A stretch of DNA of 64,000 nucleotides from Bacteroidota bacterium (GCA_017303975.1 JAFLBG010000010.1:1-64000); one strand, 5' to 3'. Positions 36,344 to 46,157 are shown, counted from the stretch's first letter. Notes: generated by a model from the sequence alone, not told the origin. Numbers and translations are program-made.

Positions 36344-36985
36344 ATGAATATTAACGATGTTACCTCCCAAAAAATTGCGCAGCACTTACTACAAATAAAG
36401 GCTATTCGGCTGCAGCCCAACAACCCATTTACGTGGGCTTCGGGGTGGAAATCGCCTATTTACTGCGACAACCGAAAAACGCTTTCATACCCTTTAGTAA
36501 GAACTTATATAAGACAACAGTTTGCAGATGTAATAAGTTCGAAATATGGAAAACCGGATGTTATTGCAGGTGTTGCAACAGGCGGAATTGCAATTGGCGC
36601 TTTAGTAGCGCAAGAACTTGGCTTACCCTTTGTATATGTGCGCTCGGAAGCGAAAGTACATGGACTAACAAACCTAATTGAAGGTGTTATTGAAAAAGGA
36701 CAAACGGTAGTTGTGGTAGAAGATTTAATATCAACCGGCTCAAGTAGCCTTAAGGCAGTTGATGCACTTAGAGCAGAAGGATGTGATGTAAAAGGAATGG
36801 TTGCTATTTTTACCTACGGATTTAAAGTGGCAGACCAAAATTTCAAAAAATCTAAATGCGAACTATACACTTTATCCGACTACAATATTCTTATTGAAGA
36901 AGCTGTAAAAGCCAAATTTGTATCTGAAAAGGACTTGGATTCATTAAAAGCATGGCGCCAAAGCCCAGACAAATGGGAAAAATAG
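36344..36985 (+). CDS. pyrE: Orotate phosphoribosyltransferase
   Basis: 213 aa from MNINDVTSQKIAQHLLQIKA at 36344; the 36308 start adds 12 poor residues. FTWASGWKSPIYCDNRKTLS and the PRPP loop VVVVEDLISTGSSSLKAVD are diagnostic. Joins orotate and PRPP to OMP in pyrimidine synthesis. Followed by an AATTA-rich gap and an SRPBCC gene. Confidence 0.95.
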   Translation: MNINDVTSQKIAQHLLQIKAIRLQPNNPFTWASGWKSPIYCDNRKTLSYPLVRTYIRQQFADVISSKYGKPDVIAGVATGGIAIGALVAQELGLPFVYVRSEAKVHGLTNLIEGVIEKGQTVVVVEDLISTGSSSLKAVDALRAEGCDVKGMVAIFTYGFKVADQNFKKSKCELYTLSDYNILIEEAVKAKFVSEKDLDSLKAWRQSPDKWEK

Positions 36986-37103
36986 CGAAACAATAAGAAT
37001 TGAGAATTAAGAATTAAAAGCAAAGAATCAAGAATTGATAGTCAGCTTACTCCTTGTGAATATATAACTATCCTACAATTAAATACATACCAAACTCATA
37101 AAA

Positions 37104-37502
37104 ATGAAAATAGAAAGCGATAAAGTACTAGTTGAAAACACAAATGATAAATTATTTACTTACCTAAGCGATTTCAATAATTTTTCACAATTAATGCCTG
37201 CACAAGTTACCAACTGGAAATCTACTGCAGACGAATGCTCGTTTACGATCAATGGACTTGCTACTGTTGGAATGAAGATTATAAATAAAGTCCCAAATGA
37301 AGTAATTAATATCGTTTCAGGAGATAAAACACCGTTTAAGTTTACACTCAACATTCACCTAAAACCGCAGGATGGTGGCGCAAAAACAGAAGGGCAACTT
37401 TTGTTTGAATCGGACTTGAATCCTATGATGAAAATGATGGTAGAAAAACCATTGACCAATTTTTTTAATATGTTGGCCCAAAAAATGAAAGACATCAAGT
37501 AG
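37104..37502 (+). CDS. SRPBCC-family (START-like) small protein
   Basis: 132 aa with the START/SRPBCC arrangement: an N-terminal strand (IESDKVLVENTNDKLFTYLS), FNNFSQLMPAQVTNW, beta strands (FTLNIHLKPQDGG) and the long C-terminal helix (TNFFNMLAQKMKDI). Probably binds a hydrophobic ligand; ligand unknown. Commonly seen next to pyrE or birA in related genomes, as here. Confidence 0.75.
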   Translation: MKIESDKVLVENTNDKLFTYLSDFNNFSQLMPAQVTNWKSTADECSFTINGLATVGMKIINKVPNEVINIVSGDKTPFKFTLNIHLKPQDGGAKTEGQLLFESDLNPMMKMMVEKPLTNFFNMLAQKMKDIK

Positions 37503-37511
37503 TAGTTTAGA

Positions 37512-38288
37512 TTAAGCTACTACTAATTGTATTTCTTTAAACCCAAACTTTCTAAATTCATCTTCGCCATTTAACACCACCAACAGCTCTCCTATTGGCG
37601 AAACGCCTTTAATCACACCATCTACTAGTTTAGTGTTAAGCATAAATTGTTGTTCGAGCCCAAGCCCTTTCAACTTTCCCAAATAGCCCTCTCTTACTTG
37701 ATTTTGGCCGTTTTGATTTCGTATTTGCAAATATCTTTTGTCTATTTGAGTGCAAATTTTTGCCAAAATTTCTTCTGTATCAAACTCCTCTTCAAATTCG
37801 TTACTTAATGAGCTAGCCTGAGTTGGAAACAAATCAAATTTCTTTTGATTTACATTTATACCAACACCAACCACTGTATGCTGAATTGATGTTTCACGAA
37901 TACTGTTTTCTATCAAAATACCACATACCTTTTTATTGTTCAGTAAAATATCATTGGGCCATTTTATGGCTATTTTGTCATTAAGTTTACCTGTATTGTC
38001 AAGTGCTGCCACAAAGTCGCAAATAGCAAGCGACACTGCTTGTGTTAATAAAAACTGATTGGAAATGGGTAAAAAGTGGGGAGTTAAAACTATAGAAAAA
38101 GTGAGATTCTTAAAGGGTTCCGACTGCCAATTATTGCCTCGTTGTCCACGGCCATTTGTTTGATTTAATGAATATATTAACGTGCCTTCATAAACTTTTT
38201 CTTGTTTCAAAAGTTCTATGGCATAAGTATTGGTTGAGTTAACCTCATGTAGCTTTATTCTAGTATGTCCAATAAATAAACTATTCAT
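37512..38288 (-). CDS. birA: Biotin-[acetyl-CoA-carboxylase] ligase
   Basis: 258 aa, catalytic domain only (no N-terminal HTH, so not a repressor). The biotinyl-AMP loop GRGQRGNNWQSEP, KWPNDILLNNKKVCGILIE and VGVGINVNQ are present. Attaches biotin to carboxylases. Divergent from rsfS, 69 bases apart. Confidence 0.94.
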   Translation of the reverse strand: MNSLFIGHTRIKLHEVNSTNTYAIELLKQEKVYEGTLIYSLNQTNGRGQRGNNWQSEPFKNLTFSIVLTPHFLPISNQFLLTQAVSLAICDFVAALDNTGKLNDKIAIKWPNDILLNNKKVCGILIENSIRETSIQHTVVGVGINVNQKKFDLFPTQASSLSNEFEEEFDTEEILAKICTQIDKRYLQIRNQNGQNQVREGYLGKLKGLGLEQQFMLNTKLVDGVIKGVSPIGELLVVLNGEDEFRKFGFKEIQLVVA

Positions 38289-38357
38289 AAAACTGCTGTG
38301 TACATTAAATTTAGTATATTAATAGGATTAAAATAAAAGGATTTATAATTAGTTGAT

Positions 38358-38807
38358 ATGCCCGTAAAAAAAACCAAAAAGACTACTAAGCCTGTTGTTG
38401 TAAAAGGAAGAAAAAAAATCGAAAAAAAGGTTGAGAAAAAACCAAAATCAACAACAAAAAAGGCTGAGCCTAAAATATTAGACATCATAATAGACGCTAT
38501 TAAGGAAAAAAAGGGCGATTATATAGTTAGCTTAGATTTAACATCTATTAAAAACTCTGTAACTAATTATTTTGTTATCTGCCAAGCCAATTCCACAACA
38601 CAAACAGCTGCAATAGCAGAATCTGTTGAAGATGAGGTAAAAAAGAAACTGCAAATACGACCATATCATGTAGAAGGCAGGCAAAATTCAGAATGGATTT
38701 TGATTGATTATGCAGATATAGTGGTGCATATTTTTCAGCCCGATATTCGCTCTTTTTACAATTTGGAGGCACTTTGGGCAGATGCCAAAATTAAAAAGCA
38801 CAATTAA
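38358..38807 (+). CDS. rsfS: Ribosomal silencing factor RsfS with Lys-rich N-terminus
   Basis: 149 aa. Residues ~40-149 are RsfS/Iojap (DYIVSLDLTSIKNSVTNYFV, HVEGRQNSEWILIDYADIVV), which binds uL14 and blocks subunit joining. Residues 1-37 are an extension with about 17 Lys that most homologues lack; it could contact rRNA. No internal start gives a better fit. First gene of the rsfS-ftsH-LUD-DUF2007-cdsA run. Confidence 0.93.
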   Translation: MPVKKTKKTTKPVVVKGRKKIEKKVEKKPKSTTKKAEPKILDIIIDAIKEKKGDYIVSLDLTSIKNSVTNYFVICQANSTTQTAAIAESVEDEVKKKLQIRPYHVEGRQNSEWILIDYADIVVHIFQPDIRSFYNLEALWADAKIKKHN

Positions 38808-38831
38808 ATACTAAAACAGATTAATTTTTAT

Positions 38832-40931
38832 ATGAGCACTAACGAACAACAAGATAAAAACCAGTTTGATAAAATGAAGGAACGGCTTAAGAAAAAGCCG
38901 AATATGTCTAAAACACCTTTCAATGTAAACTGGATTTATTTCATCGTAGTAATTCTAATACTTGGATTGCAATTTTGGGGCGGCTCTATGAACTCCGGAA
39001 TTGGCAAAACAGACTTCTCTTCTTTCGAAGAAAATATGCTTAGAAAAAACCATGTAGAAAGAGTGGTTGTAATAAATAATGAGGTTGTAGAGGTGTATAT
39101 TAAGAAAGACAGCCTAAACTTACCTCAATACGAAAAAATAAATAAAAAAGGATTTGGAGGTTCTGTTAATCCCGGACCACACTACCAATTTAAAGCCGTA
39201 GAAGATTTTGCGTCCAGTTTGCGTGATTCACAAAAAGATGTTCCGGCAGGTCAAAAGAAAGTATATGCCGAAAAAGAAGAACGAACAGACTGGTTGAATA
39301 TATTTATTACCGGAATATTACCATTTGGGCTAATTATTTTGGTTTGGATATTTATTATGCGCAGAATGGGCGGTGGCGGTGCCGGAGGACAAATATTTAA
39401 CATTGGAAAATCAAGAGCTACACTCTTCGACAAAGACACCAATGTGCAAATTACCTTTAATGATGTTGCAGGCTTAGAAGAAGCAAAAATTGAGATTAAA
39501 GAAATTGTTGATTTTCTAAAGAACCCAAAAAAATATACTGCTTTGGGAGCAAAAATTCCTAAAGGTGCGTTGTTGGTAGGTGCCCCGGGAACAGGGAAAA
39601 CGCTACTAGCAAAGGCTGTGGCAGGAGAGGCAAAAGTTCCTTTCTTTTCTTTATCAGGTTCCGATTTCGTGGAAATGTTTGTGGGCGTTGGTGCATCGCG
39701 TGTGCGAGATTTATTCCGTCAAGCAAAAGAGAAAGCTCCGTGTATAATTTTTATTGATGAGATTGATGCTATTGGGCGTGCACGTGGTAAGAATCCTGCA
39801 CAAGGAGCCAATGACGAAAGAGAAAATACACTCAATCAATTACTAACCGAGATGGATGGATTTGGTACCAACAGCGGAGTAATTATTTTAGCTGCTACAA
39901 ATAGAGCCGACATTTTAGATAGAGCATTGTTGCGTCCGGGTCGATTCGACCGACAAATTTATGTGGACATGCCTGATTTAAATGAGCGAAAGGAAGTATT
40001 TAAAGTACATTTAAAACCATTAAAACTAGACAATACCGTAGATGTAGAGTTTCTTGCTAGACAAACACCTGGCTTTTCCGGTGCCGACATTGCAAATATT
40101 TGTAACGAAGCTGCATTAATTGCTGCCAGAAAAGACAAAAAAGTAATTGACAAACAAGATTTTTTAGATGCCGTAGATCGTATTATTGGCGGTTTAGAAA
40201 AGAAAAACAAAATAATTTCAACATACGAAAAAAAGGTTATTGCCTATCATGAGGCGGGACACGCATCCGTTAGTTGGCTTTTGGAACATGCCTCCCCGTT
40301 GGTAAAAGTTACTATCATCCCTAGAGGACGTTCATTGGGAGCAGCTTGGTACTTGCCGGAAGAAAGACAAATTACAACACGAGAGCAATTGTTAGATGAA
40401 ATCTGTTCTGCTTTAGGCGGTAGAGTAGCTGAAGAAATAATGTTTGGAAAAGTTTCCACTGGAGCATTAAGTGATTTGGAAAAAATTACCAAGCAAGCGT
40501 ATGCCATGATTGTGTATTATGGCTTAAACGACCGCATTGGCAACATTAGTTTTTACGACTCTTCTGGAAATAGCGAATACTCATTTAACAAACCATACAG
40601 CGAAAAAACTGCGGAAATTATTGATGAAGAGGTTAGTAAGATGATTGAGGCCGCATATAAAAGAACTAAAGAAATACTTACAACCAATAAAAATTCGTTG
40701 ATGAAATTGGCAGAATTGCTATTGGAAAAAGAAGTTATTTTCAAAGAAGATTTGGAAAATATTTTTGGCAAACGCTTATTTGAAAAAGACATTCAAAATG
40801 ATAAAGATGCACTTGAATCAACTATAATTGCTGCAAACGAAAAAGAAGAAAAAAACCTTACCCCTACTGAAAATAAAACAGAAGTAGAAGGCACAGAAAA
40901 TTCCGAACAAAAAAATCCAACATTGTTTTAA
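38832..40931 (+). CDS. ftsH: ATP-dependent zinc metalloprotease FtsH
   Basis: 699 aa. Two N-terminal transmembrane helices (~34-52, ~155-175) flank a periplasmic domain. AAA+ Walker A GAPGTGKT at 250-257, Walker [13 protein letters not shown] with RPGRFDRQI; zinc site HEAGH at 473-477. Degrades membrane and regulatory proteins. The Glu/Asn-rich C-terminal tail is typical. 24 bases after rsfS and 6 before the LUD gene. Confidence 0.97.
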   Translation: MSTNEQQDKNQFDKMKERLKKKPNMSKTPFNVNWIYFIVVILILGLQFWGGSMNSGIGKTDFSSFEENMLRKNHVERVVVINNEVVEVYIKKDSLNLPQYEKINKKGFGGSVNPGPHYQFKAVEDFASSLRDSQKDVPAGQKKVYAEKEERTDWLNIFITGILPFGLIILVWIFIMRRMGGGGAGGQIFNIGKSRATLFDKDTNVQITFNDVAGLEEAKIEIKEIVDFLKNPKKYTALGAKIPKGALLVGAPGTGKTLLAKAVAGEAKVPFFSLSGSDFVEMFVGVGASRVRDLFRQAKEKAPCIIFIDEIDAIGRARGKNPAQGANDERENTLNQLLTEMDGFGTNSGVIILAATNRADILDRALLRPGRFDRQIYVDMPDLNERKEVFKVHLKPLKLDNTVDVEFLARQTPGFSGADIANICNEAALIAARKDKKVIDKQDFLDAVDRIIGGLEKKNKIISTYEKKVIAYHEAGHASVSWLLEHASPLVKVTIIPRGRSLGAAWYLPEERQITTREQLLDEICSALGGRVAEEIMFGKVSTGALSDLEKITKQAYAMIVYYGLNDRIGNISFYDSSGNSEYSFNKPYSEKTAEIIDEEVSKMIEAAYKRTKEILTTNKNSLMKLAELLLEKEVIFKEDLENIFGKRLFEKDIQNDKDALESTIIAANEKEEKNLTPTENKTEVEGTENSEQKNPTLF

Positions 40932-40937
40932 AGTGTT

Positions 40938-41594
40938 ATGGAAGATAGTACTTCAAGAGAAAAAATATTAAAAAAAGTTCGCAAGGCGCTGATTAACCAA
41001 TCAACCTATGAAATAGGCAATGTAGATTTTGATTCTGAAATATACCATAAGCCAACCGAATCGTACGAAGTGCTATTCGCTCAAAATTTTTCGGCACTAA
41101 ACGGAAAGTTTATTTTTTGCGAGAGCGAGGCCGAATTCTCGGAAAACATAAAAGCATTGGTTGAAGAAAACAAATGGTCTAATATAACTTGTTTGGAAAG
41201 CAATATTCAGCAGTTGCTTACTAATGCAGCTGTTCCTTACATTTCCTCTTCCACCCAAATGGATGAGACGGATATTGGTATTACAAGCTGCGAGTGCTTA
41301 GTTGCCCGACTTGGGAGTATTTATATTTCATCGAAACAACAAGCAGGTAGGCGATTGCCTGTATTTGCAAATATTCATATCGTAGTTGCTTATACATCGC
41401 AATTAGTGTACCATATAAAAGATGCTTTAAAGCTTATAAAAAATAAATACCCGAACTCTATTCCTTCTATGATAGCAAGTATTGCAGGCCCAAGCCGCAC
41501 CGCTGACATTGAAAAAACTTTAGTACAAGGAGCTCACGGCCCTAAAGACATTTATTGTTTTTTAATTGACGACTATAACGTAGATAAAAAATAA
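40938..41594 (+). CDS. LUD-domain protein (LutC/YkgG-like)
   Basis: 218 aa with the LUD-domain stretch ITSCECLVARLGSIYISSKQ and later IASIAGPSRTADIEKTLVQG and AHGP. The family includes LutC of the lactate-utilisation complex, but lutA/lutB are absent here, so the LutC role is not established. It shares its last A with the ATG of the next gene (TAATG). Confidence 0.85.
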   Translation: MEDSTSREKILKKVRKALINQSTYEIGNVDFDSEIYHKPTESYEVLFAQNFSALNGKFIFCESEAEFSENIKALVEENKWSNITCLESNIQQLLTNAAVPYISSSTQMDETDIGITSCECLVARLGSIYISSKQQAGRRLPVFANIHIVVAYTSQLVYHIKDALKLIKNKYPNSIPSMIASIAGPSRTADIEKTLVQGAHGPKDIYCFLIDDYNVDKK

Positions 41595-41803
41595 TGGAAA
41601 AAGACTGGGAAAAAGTTTACTCAACATCTCAGGCACATCAAGCAGAAATGATAAAAACAATATTGGAGGAAAACGAGATAGAATGTGTATTGATAAATAG
41701 ACAAGATTCGTTTTACAAATTTATTGGCGAGTTAGACTTATATGTAAATAGAGATAAAATAATTAAAGCAAAAACAATAATTAATAAATTTAGTAGTGAA
41801 TAA
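41594..41803 (+). CDS. DUF2007-family small protein
   Basis: 69 aa: WEKVYSTSQAHQAEMIKTIL, ENEIECVLINRQ, ELDLYVNRDKIIKAK: the DUF2007/putative signal-transducing fold, of unknown function. It is embedded between the LUD gene (1-base overlap) and cdsA (8-base overlap), so translational coupling is likely. Confidence 0.85.
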   Translation: MEKDWEKVYSTSQAHQAEMIKTILEENEIECVLINRQDSFYKFIGELDLYVNRDKIIKAKTIINKFSSE

Positions 41804-42626
41804 TTTTTGGAAGAGAACCATAACGGGCACTTTTTTTATTATAGTAGTTATTGCTTCTATTATTTATTCTTGGCAATCGGCATTTACATTATTCTTCATA
41901 ATCTCCATTTTAGGATTACTTGAGTTTTATAAATTAATTAGTATTTCGACATACAAACCGCTTAAAGCATACGGGATTATAGTTGCTATATTTGTATGGC
42001 TTGTAAACACACCTATTCTAAGCTATTTTTACAGTGATGTCAAATTAGACAAGCTATTTGCAGCATTACCGCCACTACTTTTTTTAAGCTTGCTACTTGA
42101 GTTGTTTCGAAAAAAAGAAAATCCAATGGGCAATACAGCCGTTACATTATTAGGCGTGTTGTATATACCAGTATCATTTACCTTATTATTCGACCCTGTT
42201 TTTATACTGGAAGCAAATGCAACTAACTACTCGTACGAGGGAATTATAGGCATATTTATCATTCTTTGGAGCAACGATACAGGAGCGTATTTAGTTGGTT
42301 CTAAAATTGGAAAAAATAAATTATTCGAACGTATATCGCCCGGGAAAACGTGGGAAGGAACAATTGGAGGTGCTGTATTTGCTGTACTCGCAGGATATAT
42401 AGTATCCAAATTTTACACCATTCACAACACAACAGATTGGATGGCAATTGCCTTAATCATTGCTGTTATTGGCACATTGGGCGACCTTATCGAATCTCAA
42501 CTAAAAAGAAGTGTTGGCGTAAAAGATTCCGGCACCATATTACCCGGACATGGTGGAATTCTAGATCGTTTCGACAGTTTTATTCTCATTATTCCATTTA
42601 TTTACTTCTATCTAAAAGTATTTTAG
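41796..42626 (+). CDS. cdsA: Phosphatidate cytidylyltransferase
   Basis: 276 aa, GTG start overlapping the DUF2007 stop. Multiple membrane helices and the C-terminal signature from VKDSGTILPGHGGILDRFDS are diagnostic, as is GKTWEGTIGGA. Makes CDP-diacylglycerol from PA and CTP for PssA. In related genomes a phosphatidylserine decarboxylase gene often follows; here none does. The 110 bases after it hold only a promoter-like element. Confidence 0.94.
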   Translation: MNNFWKRTITGTFFIIVVIASIIYSWQSAFTLFFIISILGLLEFYKLISISTYKPLKAYGIIVAIFVWLVNTPILSYFYSDVKLDKLFAALPPLLFLSLLLELFRKKENPMGNTAVTLLGVLYIPVSFTLLFDPVFILEANATNYSYEGIIGIFIILWSNDTGAYLVGSKIGKNKLFERISPGKTWEGTIGGAVFAVLAGYIVSKFYTIHNTTDWMAIALIIAVIGTLGDLIESQLKRSVGVKDSGTILPGHGGILDRFDSFILIIPFIYFYLKVF

Positions 42627-42712
42627 GGAGGTTTCGCCTACGTTTCTACCTTTTTTACCGACTTTTACCTATACTGCACCTAAATACGCTACTTTACAGG
42701 CGTTTACCATTG

Positions 42713-42720
42713 TACATTTG
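42713..42720 (+). promoter_or_regulatory. TAnnTTTG promoter element upstream of the LiaF-like gene
   Basis: TACATTTG fits the Bacteroidota -7 consensus and lies 16 bases before the ATG at 42737. No clean TTTG lies 19-21 bases upstream, so this is a partial match only. Confidence 0.4.
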
Positions 42721-42736
42721 AATAAAAATAATTACT

Positions 42737-43510
42737 ATGAACACGGAATTTAAAAATGATTTAAGAAGTAAAATAGAAAGACACCATGCACTAGAAAGCA
42801 AGCCCGGTAAAATATTGGGAGGTGTACTAGTTATTGTTGTTGGTGCTATTTTACTAGCCCATAAATTGGGCGTGGTATTCCCCGACTGGTTTTTTAGTTG
42901 GCAAATGTTTTTAATTGTACTTGGATTATTTCTGGGGCTAAAGAGAATGTTTCGTTCTAAAGGTTGGTTTATACCAATTATCATTGGCGCATTCTTTTTA
43001 ATAGATGAGTATATAATTACACTTTCTATCGGAGAATATTTTTGGCCTATACTTATTATAGGTATTGGACTTTTCATGATTATTAAATCGACACGAAAAA
43101 AAAAAGAATTTTTCTCGACTTATAAAGATGTAAGCAATTTTGGAACTGTCGAAGTGCACCCGGACAACTCTCTTTCAACAACTTCTATTTTTGGAGGCGT
43201 AAAAAAAAATATCACTTCTAAAAATTTTAAAGGCGGAGACATTACTTGCGTAATGGGTGGAGCTGAAATAGATTTTATGCAGGCAGATATAGAAGGCGAT
43301 GCCGTATTAAATATAACTGTGGTATTTGGAGGAGTAATGCTTGTAGTACCATCTAATTGGCAAATAAAATCAGGGCAGGAATCTACAGTAATAATGGGAT
43401 CTGTAGAAGACAGACGAGTAATGCCTTTGAACACAACATCAGATTCTACAAAAACACTTACAATAAAAAGCTCTACAATATTTGGCGGAATTGAAATAAA
43501 AAATTATTAA
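42737..43510 (+). CDS. LiaF-like membrane protein with C-terminal adhesin-like strands
   Basis: 257 aa. Four hydrophobic segments (~25-45, 52-67, 75-95, 97-117) of the LiaI/LiaF type are followed by a cytoplasmic right-handed beta repeat (TTSIFGGVKKNI, DITCVMGGAEIDFM, FGGVMLVVPSNW, STIFGGIEIKN). LiaF-type proteins repress envelope-stress two-component systems in Firmicutes. The adjacent LytS/LytTR pair suggests a similar role. Confidence 0.8.
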   Translation: MNTEFKNDLRSKIERHHALESKPGKILGGVLVIVVGAILLAHKLGVVFPDWFFSWQMFLIVLGLFLGLKRMFRSKGWFIPIIIGAFFLIDEYIITLSIGEYFWPILIIGIGLFMIIKSTRKKKEFFSTYKDVSNFGTVEVHPDNSLSTTSIFGGVKKNITSKNFKGGDITCVMGGAEIDFMQADIEGDAVLNITVVFGGVMLVVPSNWQIKSGQESTVIMGSVEDRRVMPLNTTSDSTKTLTIKSSTIFGGIEIKNY

Positions 43511-43530
43511 TGGCTAATTAGGCAACTGAA

Positions 43531-43872
43531 ATGAATTGGTATACTTCTAAAATTGTTTTTCAAATAATATGTGGCAATGGAATACATACACCACAATTTG
43601 ATAGTCAAGTCCGTCTTATAATGGCAAATACAGAAGATGAGGCATATGTAAAAGCATCAAAAATTGGGATTGCCGAACAGGACTCGTTTACCAATAAGGC
43701 ATTCGAAAAAGTGGAATGGAAATTTATTGCCGTAACTGAAATTTCTAGAATAACAGAATTGAAAGATGGAATAGAAGTTTATTCTCAAATAGATGAAAAC
43801 GACAACCCTGCGAACTATATTTCGATGTTAGTTCAAAAAGAAAAGAGCTTGCAAACAGTTTTTGTTAATTAA
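43531..43872 (+). CDS. DUF4288-domain protein
   Basis: 113 aa with WYTSKIVFQIICGNG at the start, FDSQVRLIMANTEDEAYVKA and VEWKFIAVTEI in the middle; this matches the DUF4288 family (unknown function). Soluble. 20 bases after the LiaF-like gene and 45 before the TM2 gene, likely the same operon. Confidence 0.75.
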   Translation: MNWYTSKIVFQIICGNGIHTPQFDSQVRLIMANTEDEAYVKASKIGIAEQDSFTNKAFEKVEWKFIAVTEISRITELKDGIEVYSQIDENDNPANYISMLVQKEKSLQTVFVN

Positions 43873-43917
43873 TAACACAAATAAAATCTTATATTAATAC
43901 AAACTAAAACAAACCAA

Positions 43918-44277
43918 ATGGATCAAAAAGTATTGTCTATGCTTCCCGGATTAGAAGCAGATGAAATGATGTACATTCAAGAGCTTCTAAAAAATTTATC
44001 CGAAGACCAACAAAAACAGTTTATTCTTCTTTACCAAGGGAAGCGAAAAGATCCTCAAACCATACTAATTTTTACACTAGTAGGATTTCTTGGATTTGCA
44101 GGAATACAGCGCTTTGCAGTTGATGAAATTGGAATGGGAATAGCCTACTTGTTTACAGGAGGGTTTTGTGGAATAGGTACAATTATCGACCTAATTAATC
44201 ACAAGAAACTAACATCCGAATTCAATAGAAAAAAAGCATTAGAGTGCTGCAATATGGCTAAAGTAATGGCCAACTAA
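43918..44277 (+). CDS. TM2-domain membrane protein
   Basis: 119 aa. Residues ~45-95 form a TM2 domain: FTLVGFLGFAGIQRFAVDEI, a turn, then IAYLFTGGFCGIGTIIDLI, two helices with the DRF-like turn replaced by QRFAVDE. Function unknown. Part of the 42.7-46.1 kb cluster. Confidence 0.85.
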   Translation: MDQKVLSMLPGLEADEMMYIQELLKNLSEDQQKQFILLYQGKRKDPQTILIFTLVGFLGFAGIQRFAVDEIGMGIAYLFTGGFCGIGTIIDLINHKKLTSEFNRKKALECCNMAKVMAN

Positions 44278-44340
44278 TTTTAACTACCCATGCATCTATT
44301 GTACATATTAGCATACAGCTATTTTTAATAACAATAGAGC

Positions 44341-45369
44341 ATGGGTATTTCATACCAAAAGTTATTCTTTATTCTTGGTGGATGGTATCTGCTTTGGTTA
44401 GCAGCCCACACTTTTATTGTCTATCAATTCTATCTAGATTTCTATTTAGCTCTTACAGATAGTTTACTAAGTAATATTCCACTTTTTATTATTTGTTCGC
44501 TATTGGTAATTATTCTTAAATACTACCAACCCAATACCAATAATATTGTCAATCTACTAGTTTGGATACTTGTATTATCCGCAATTTATATTGGTCTATT
44601 AAAATTAATTTTCCCCATATTCATTGCAAACACCTCAGTAGCCCCACTATTCGAGAAGTCGACTTACATACGCTATTGTGTAGCACTTTTACTTATGAGT
44701 TTTGTTTTGGTGCTTAGTTGGGTGTGGCAAACCATCAATGAAATAAAACTAGTGGAACAACGTAAACTACAAATAGAGCAACTTGCTAAGGATGCCGAGT
44801 TAAATTCCATCAAACAACAATTACAACCACATTTTTTATTCAATAGCCTCAACTCCATAAGTGCGCTTATTACCATTAAACCGGAAGACGCAAGAAAAAT
44901 GATATCACAACTATCCGATTTTTTTAGAGGCACTTTAAAGAACGACACGCAACAACTAATTACAATTGAAGAAGAAATAAAATATTTACAACTCTATTTA
45001 GATATTGAAAAAATACGTTTTTCTAATCGACTCGATGTTGCAATAGAATTGGATTCAGCCTTAACATCGTGCAAGTTACCCTCATTACTCTTACAACCTG
45101 TGGTTGAAAACGCCATTAAATATGGGCTTTACGACACCACAGAAAAAGTGCTTATCTCTATTTCTACGAAAAGACTAGAAAACGATTTAGTTATTTCTAT
45201 ATCAAATCCATATGATAATAAAAGCGTGTCCACTAGAAACGGAACAGGATTTGGGCTATCGTCCATAAGCAGAAGACTACTTTTGTTATATGGCAGAAAC
45301 GATTTATTAGAGCTTAGTCAGCAAGGAAATATATTTACTACCACCATTAAAATACCTCAACATGCATAG
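44341..45369 (+). CDS. LytS-type sensor histidine kinase
   Basis: 342 aa. Four transmembrane helices (~8-30, 42-60, 70-92, 108-130), then PF06580-type His kinase with QLQPHFLFNSLNS, phospho-acceptor His164, and an ATPase C-terminus (LPSLLLQPVVENAIKYGL, GTGFGLSS). No extracytoplasmic ligand domain, so it probably senses membrane state. Its stop overlaps the response regulator start by 8 bases. Confidence 0.92.
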   Translation: MGISYQKLFFILGGWYLLWLAAHTFIVYQFYLDFYLALTDSLLSNIPLFIICSLLVIILKYYQPNTNNIVNLLVWILVLSAIYIGLLKLIFPIFIANTSVAPLFEKSTYIRYCVALLLMSFVLVLSWVWQTINEIKLVEQRKLQIEQLAKDAELNSIKQQLQPHFLFNSLNSISALITIKPEDARKMISQLSDFFRGTLKNDTQQLITIEEEIKYLQLYLDIEKIRFSNRLDVAIELDSALTSCKLPSLLLQPVVENAIKYGLYDTTEKVLISISTKRLENDLVISISNPYDNKSVSTRNGTGFGLSSISRRLLLLYGRNDLLELSQQGNIFTTTIKIPQHA

Positions 45370-46102
45370 TGTTTTATTAATTGATGACGAATTATTAGCC
45401 AGGGCATTGGTAAAAGAGTTTTTATCGGACTTCCCAGAGTTTAAAGTAATAGGCGAATGTAATGATGGATTTGAAGGATTTAAAGCAATACATACACTTA
45501 AGCCCGACTTAATTTTTCTAGATATTCAAATGCCAAAACTAAACGGCTTTGAAATGCTTGAAATAGTTGAACATCCTACAAATGTAATTTTCACTACTGC
45601 ATTTGATGAGTTTGCTGTTAAAGCCTTTGAAGCGCATGCCGTTGATTATTTATTGAAACCATTTAGCAAAGAGCGTTTCAAAAAAGCGCTAGAAAAATAT
45701 GTAACTCAAAAAGAAAATCAAAAAAAATCAACAGATGCATTGCTAGAAAAGATTACAGGAAAAGAGGATGAAACCAAACGAATTGTTGTAAAATCAGGCA
45801 ACAGCTTAAAAATTCTAGCAACGGAGGAGGTCGAACACATTGAGGCTTACGATGATTATGTTAAAATTTTTACACTCGATGGCAATTTATATGTAAAGAA
45901 AAAAACAATGTCGTTTTACGAAAAAACATTACCTCAAAAAAATTTTATTAGAGCACACCGATCCTATATTTTACAAGTACAACAAATAGTTAGGTTAGAG
46001 CCTTACGAAAAAGACGGATACTTGGCCATTTTAAAATCAAACAAAAAAATTCCCGTAAGTAAGACAGGATATAGCAAACTAAAAGAGCTATTAAATTGGT
46101 AA
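45362..46102 (+). CDS. LytTR-family response regulator
   Basis: 246 aa. Receiver domain 1-120 with Asp8/Asp9 and phospho-acceptor Asp54 in IFLDIQMP, Thr and Lys of the switch (TTAFDEFAV, LLKPFSKERF). A LytTR DNA-binding domain at ~145-244 (HIEAYDDYVKIFT, NFIRAHRSYILQV). Partner of the overlapping kinase; ends at a strong terminator. Confidence 0.94.
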   Translation: MHSVLLIDDELLARALVKEFLSDFPEFKVIGECNDGFEGFKAIHTLKPDLIFLDIQMPKLNGFEMLEIVEHPTNVIFTTAFDEFAVKAFEAHAVDYLLKPFSKERFKKALEKYVTQKENQKKSTDALLEKITGKEDETKRIVVKSGNSLKILATEEVEHIEAYDDYVKIFTLDGNLYVKKKTMSFYEKTLPQKNFIRAHRSYILQVQQIVRLEPYEKDGYLAILKSNKKIPVSKTGYSKLKELLNW

Positions 46103-46109
46103 AATTAAA

Positions 46110-46141
46110 AAGCCAAGTAAGCAGAACCGCTTACTTGGCTT
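46110..46141. terminator. Bidirectional terminator between convergent genes
   Basis: Perfect 13-bp arms (46110-46122, 46129-46141) with loop AGAACC, flanked by A-rich sequence on the left and CTT on the right. It lies between the LytTR regulator stop (46102) and the convergent T9SS gene stop (46158), so it can end transcripts from both. Confidence 0.8.
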
Positions 46142-46157
46142 AAAGAGGAAGGATAAA

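Noticed and set aside
42350-42721. Plus-strand frame of 123 codons overlapping the cdsA 3' end
   Set aside because: Out-of-frame shadow of cdsA running into the gap; Cys/Arg/Tyr-rich composition is unlike a protein of this genome.
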